From contig JAFOBK010000160.1 of NCBI GenBank assembly GCA_017381835.1, positions 1 to 9,224 on the forward strand: a DNA stretch of 9,224 nucleotides, written 5' to 3'. Below are positions 7,032 to 9,224 of the stretch, piece by piece. The notes beneath the pieces are model-generated. The model saw nothing but the letters and a program-made list of their open reading frames with translations, searched no databases and had not been told where the DNA came from. How positions within the stretch are numbered: the first letter of the stretch is position 1; every line of letters starts with the position of its first letter. The DNA is from Oscillospiraceae bacterium (GTDB lineage Bacteria > Bacillota_A > Clostridia > Oscillospirales > Oscillospiraceae). The position numbers and the translations under genes are program-made.

Positions 7032-7082
7032 GTGTCATTGCGAACCAGTGAGCACACTGGTGTGGCAATCTCCTTCGAATTT
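7032..7082. repeat. Palindromic intergenic repeat, copy 2
   Basis: Begins GTGTCATTGCGA and ends GTGTGGCAATCTCCTTCGAATTT, matching the ends of the copy at 796-840. The outer pair ATTGC/GCAAT is kept. The inner stem is ACCAGTG/CACTGGT instead of GGGCAC/GTGCCC, so the sequence changed while pairing was preserved. It sits between the convergent ends of nadE and dpaB and again lies at the 3' end of a minus-strand gene. Confidence 0.78.
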
Positions 7083-7094
7083 TGTGGCATTGTT

Positions 7095-7655
7095 TCAAAA
7101 CAAAACCGGCTGCAGCTGCTTTCCCTCCAAAGCTGCCGACAAAGTTTCCGGAATCCGGGTAAAATCAGCCACCATGCTGGTGGGTTTGTTCTCCGCGTCA
7201 TCCTGCCGGAAGGGAACAAAATAGTAGTTCTTTCTTGCCAGCAATCTGCCGATATTTTCCGCAGCGGCACCCAATGCGTCATTGGTAGAAACGGCAATGA
7301 TCACAGGCCTTCCGTTTCTCAGATGGCTCTTGGTTGCCATAGTCACCGGCCCGTCAGCAATTCCGTGGGCAAGTTTGGCCAAAGTATTGCCGGTACAAGG
7401 CGCGATGATCAATGCATCCAGTAACTTTTTCGGCCCGATCGGCTCAGCGTCTGCGATTGTTCGTATCACAGACCGGTTGCAGATCCGCTCTGCCAAAGTG
7501 ACAAATGCTTCCCCTTTTCCAAAACGGCTGTCGGTTGTGCAGGATGCGGCAGACAAAATCGGGAAAACTTTATGTGATTGCGTCAGTAATTCCATCACGG
7601 GAAATACTTTGCTGAAGGTGCAAAAAGAGCCGCACATGGCAAATCCGATATTCAT
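7095..7655 (-). CDS. dpaB: Dipicolinate synthase subunit B (flavoprotein)
   Basis: Together with DpaA it oxidises the dihydrodipicolinate-pathway intermediate to dipicolinic acid, the calcium chelator of the spore core; the pair acts in the mother cell during late sporulation. The 186-residue protein has the flavoprotein (HFCD-like) fold signature: GFAMCGSFCTF (4-14), TDSRFG (41-46), EPIGPKKLLDALIIAPCTGN (71-90), ATKSHLRNGRPVIIAVSTNDALG (from 107), and YYFVPFRQDD (144-153). It matches SpoVFB throughout and ends with the family's LQP-hydrophobic tail. Start: the ATG at 7655 has AAGGAG eight bases before it (7669-7664). The ATG two codons earlier (7661) overlaps the dpaA stop but would be only two bases from that site. 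Translation is probably coupled to dpaA. Confidence 0.95.
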   Translation of the reverse strand: MNIGFAMCGSFCTFSKVFPVMELLTQSHKVFPILSAASCTTDSRFGKGEAFVTLAERICNRSVIRTIADAEPIGPKKLLDALIIAPCTGNTLAKLAHGIADGPVTMATKSHLRNGRPVIIAVSTNDALGAAAENIGRLLARKNYYFVPFRQDDAENKPTSMVADFTRIPETLSAALEGKQLQPVLF

Positions 7656-7657
7656 AC

Positions 7658-8392
7658 TCATTTCTCCTTGACCCATTGGATAATTGTCTGAGCGATCAGA
7701 GAGCCGGAACTTTCGGGCGCCAATAAGCCCGGAAGTCCCCGGGCCTGCAGAATATCCCGCCCTGCGATCCCCGGGATGGTTGCCAGATCTATTTTCAGCG
7801 CAGTGCCGTGTGCTTCAGGCAGAACCATAGCAGGTACGGTATTGATAATCAGCCGGAAATCCTCTGAACGGATTTTCTCTATTGGCAGGCTCCGATATCC
7901 CAAAGCCTCAATCATCACTCTGCGGGACTCTTTTCTGGCGGCAACGGTTACGCATGCGCCCAAAGCGTGAAGAAGTTTGGCAAGACATTTTCCAATGCGC
8001 CCCCAGCCAATCACCAACACCGGACACTTTTCTAAAGTTACCGGAAGCTTTGTTAAAGCAAGTTCCAAAGCACAATGGGCTGTAATACCGGCATTCCGGG
8101 CCAAATACCAGGGGTCATCCAAAAGATCCAATACTTCATATTCCTCCAGTTCCGGTCTGCGCAGATTTCCGCCGATCACAGTTACATTTTTCGGAAGCTC
8201 AGAAAGAATTTTCGTTAAATCCCCGCCGCCTTTGATAGACCCGTCTGCTTCAAAACTTGGTATGGGCAGAAGAAGGTGGGTCACCGTGTGATCGGGGCAG
8301 GGGAGAAAGACCGCGCCTTCCTCCATTAAAAAGGCTGCGGCATAATAAAGCGCCTTGCTGCTGCCAGCGCAGTAGAAAGTCAAGTCATTCAT
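7658..8392 (-). CDS. dpaA: Dipicolinate synthase subunit A
   Basis: NAD(P)-binding partner of DpaB in dipicolinate formation during sporulation. The 244-residue protein has an N-terminal region (1-100) with a short Rossmann-like start (LTFYCAGSSKALYYAA), the helix-rich NAGITAHCALELAL (100-113), and a second Rossmann motif VLVIGWGRIGKCLAKLLHALG (from 125). INTVPAMVL (183-191) and PGLLAPESSGSLIAQ (221-235) match conserved SpoVFA segments. It is about 50 residues shorter than the B. subtilis protein (297), with the loss in the N-terminal half and at the C-terminus. The ATG at 8392 is preceded by AGGGGGA at six bases. An in-frame ATG at 8410 has no ribosome binding site. It heads a two-gene operon with dpaB and is divergent from the DUF4364 gene, about 98 bases away. 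Confidence 0.94.
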   Translation of the reverse strand: MNDLTFYCAGSSKALYYAAAFLMEEGAVFLPCPDHTVTHLLLPIPSFEADGSIKGGGDLTKILSELPKNVTVIGGNLRRPELEEYEVLDLLDDPWYLARNAGITAHCALELALTKLPVTLEKCPVLVIGWGRIGKCLAKLLHALGACVTVAARKESRRVMIEALGYRSLPIEKIRSEDFRLIINTVPAMVLPEAHGTALKIDLATIPGIAGRDILQARGLPGLLAPESSGSLIAQTIIQWVKEK

Positions 8393-8412
8393 GACGAATC
8401 CCCCTTTCATGC

Positions 8413-8440
8413 CATAATATGTGGCTGAGGAACCGGTAGT
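8413..8440 (-). promoter_or_regulatory. Possible sporulation (sigma-K-type) promoter for dpaA-dpaB
   Basis: Minus strand: AC (8440-8439), 17 bases, CATATTATG (8421-8413), close to the sigma-K form AC-N16-CATANNNTA. Transcription would begin near 8406, just before the dpaA ribosome binding site, leaving a very short leader. No good sigma-A promoter is visible for this operon. In B. subtilis the spoVF operon is sigma-K dependent. The match is short and could be chance. Confidence 0.35.
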
Positions 8441-8442
8441 GC

Positions 8443-8470
8443 TTGATTTTTTGCCACCGCATTGTATAAT
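8443..8470 (+). promoter_or_regulatory. Sigma-A promoter of the DUF4364 gene
   Basis: TTGATT (8443-8448), 16 bases, perfect TATAAT (8465-8470). The start would fall near 8477, about 14 bases before the ATG, and the leader includes the ribosome binding site AAGAGGTGA. Confidence 0.75.
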
Positions 8471-8490
8471 AATAGTAAGAGGTGATAATC

Positions 8491-9030
8491 ATGCAGAGAT
8501 TAGGTTTTATCCATGATATGATGGATGTGAAAGTTTTGATATTGTTTGTGGCTGCCCGTTCCAATTATCCCATGACCAACCAGGAGATCTATGAGCTGTG
8601 CTATCAGGATGAATGTCTGAGTTATTTTGATGTATGCACCGCCATTCCCGAGATGGTTGCCTCCGGCCACCTGAAGCAGGTGGATGAGGAACGTTATGAG
8701 ATCACCCAGAAGGGCAGAAGCGATGGCGCTATCACAGAAGACTCCATTGCTTTTACCGTCAAGCAGAGAGCAGAAAATGCCGTAAACCGTTTCAATCGCC
8801 AGCTGCGCCGCAGCAGCTTTGTCAAGACCCAGATTTTGCCCCGGGATAATGGCGACCAGTCCGTTGTTATGGTGCTGGATGATGAGATCGGAAACCTGAT
8901 GACCCTGGAGCTCATTGCACCGGATCAGAGACAGGCCGTGCGCCTGAGCAAACTCTTTGAGAGAAAAGCAGAAACCCTTTACAGTTTAATAATGACTGAA
9001 CTCCTGGATGATGAGGATGCTGTAGACTGA
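8491..9030 (+). CDS. DUF4364 family protein (winged-helix-like)
   Basis: A soluble 179-residue protein of unknown function. The N-terminal 75 residues look like a winged-helix fold: helix VKVLILFVAARSNYPMTNQ (13-31), then NQEIYELCYQDECLSYFDV, a helix with PEMVASGHLKQV (53-64) and a wing-like strand ERYEITQKGR (67-76). This order is that of DUF4364 proteins of Clostridia, often suspected regulators. The later part (85-175) is mixed helix and strand, with a basic helix NRFNRQLRRSS (99-109) and a C-terminal acidic tail (LLDDEDAVD). The ATG at 8491 is favoured by AAGAGGTGA upstream; a GTG at 8482 in the same frame lies inside that site. No clear terminator follows it; the next gene has its own promoter. 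No DNA target is evident. Confidence 0.85.
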   Translation: MQRLGFIHDMMDVKVLILFVAARSNYPMTNQEIYELCYQDECLSYFDVCTAIPEMVASGHLKQVDEERYEITQKGRSDGAITEDSIAFTVKQRAENAVNRFNRQLRRSSFVKTQILPRDNGDQSVVMVLDDEIGNLMTLELIAPDQRQAVRLSKLFERKAETLYSLIMTELLDDEDAVD

Positions 9031-9035
9031 TACCC

Positions 9036-9064
9036 TTGGCGAAAAACGGAAATCATGGTATAGT
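9036..9064 (+). promoter_or_regulatory. Sigma-A promoter of hpf
   Basis: TTGGCG (9036-9041), 17 bases, TATAGT (9059-9064), directly after the DUF4364 stop codon. The transcript would begin near 9071, giving a ~38-base leader. Confidence 0.65.
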
Positions 9065-9108
9065 TATAGTACACCTAAGATAAGGTGAAACGAAAGGAGC
9101 TGCCGCAT

Positions 9109-9224
9109 ATGAAATTTCAGTTTAGTGAAAAGAAAGTCAAGCTGCCCGGAAATGTCCACGCTTATGCTGAGAAAAAAGTAATGAAGCTGGCACGGTTTTT
9201 TGAGGAGGATGCGGAAGCCTTAAT
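9109..9224 (+). CDS. hpf: Ribosome hibernation promoting factor, N-terminal fragment
   Basis: Only the first 38 codons are inside the window. They read MKFQFSEKKVKLPGN followed by VHAYAEKKVMKLARFF and EEDAEAL. This fits the first strand and first helix of HPF/YfiA (S30AE) proteins, where a short strand is followed by Y-x-E-K-K-x-x-K-L-x-x-[YF]-F-x-[ED]-[ED]. The family binds the ribosome decoding centre and stores ribosomes as inactive dimers in stationary phase. AAAGGAG lies nine bases before the ATG. Whether this is the long form (with dimerisation domain, usual in Firmicutes) cannot be seen here. Confidence 0.85.
   Translation, partial: MKFQFSEKKVKLPGNVHAYAEKKVMKLARFFEEDAEAL

Noticed and set aside
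9072..9087. Small inverted repeat CACCT/AGGTG in the hpf leader
   Set aside because: Five base pairs with a six-base loop is weak and easily chance; no T run or known regulatory RNA pattern follows.
1..9224. Search for tRNA, CRISPR arrays, transposases, toxin-antitoxin pairs and phage genes
   Set aside because: No cloverleaf or CCA-ending element, regularly spaced repeat, transposase motif or small toxin-antitoxin pair was recognised by reading; the gene content is uniform in style and housekeeping in nature.

Overview
The window looks like an ordinary chromosomal stretch from a spore-forming, low-to-mid GC member of the Clostridia, most likely Oscillospiraceae/Ruminococcaceae-like. The evidence is a dipicolinate synthase pair (dpaA-dpaB), an S-box (SAM-I) riboswitch on metK, a LytR-CpsA-Psr (LCP) wall protein, a DUF4364 protein next to a hibernation factor, consensus sigma-A promoters, strong AGGAGG-type ribosome binding sites and clean intrinsic terminators. 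No phage, transposase, CRISPR array, tRNA or rRNA was seen.

Layout. Bases 1-1837 are read on the minus strand: a rhomboid-like membrane protein with a C-terminal zinc-ribbon-like tail (839-1780), followed by glycerol kinase glpK (1-743, cut by the window edge). Between them lie a palindromic repeat and a GC hairpin. Bases 1886-6993 are read on the plus strand as three separately promoted and terminated units: SAM-I riboswitch plus metK; the LCP protein; and glutamine-dependent NAD+ synthetase nadE. nadE converges on the minus-strand pair dpaA-dpaB (8392-7095), with a terminator and a second copy of the palindromic repeat at the junction. dpaA is divergent from a plus-strand DUF4364 gene (8491-9030), which is followed by the start of hpf (9109 to the window end).

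Function. The genes are core housekeeping (SAM synthesis, NAD synthesis, glycerol entry, wall polymer attachment, ribosome hibernation) plus sporulation (DPA synthesis). They do not form one pathway. Nearly every gene carries its own promoter; the exceptions are dpaA-dpaB (overlapping operon) and probably rhomboid-glpK.

I do not see a convincing undescribed multi-gene system. The points most worth a second look are the two-copy palindromic element with compensatory changes in its stem, the rhomboid-fold protein that seems to have lost its catalytic residues but gained a Cys/His-rich tail, the hairpin placed directly before the glpK ribosome binding site, and unusual substitutions in MetK and GlpK.
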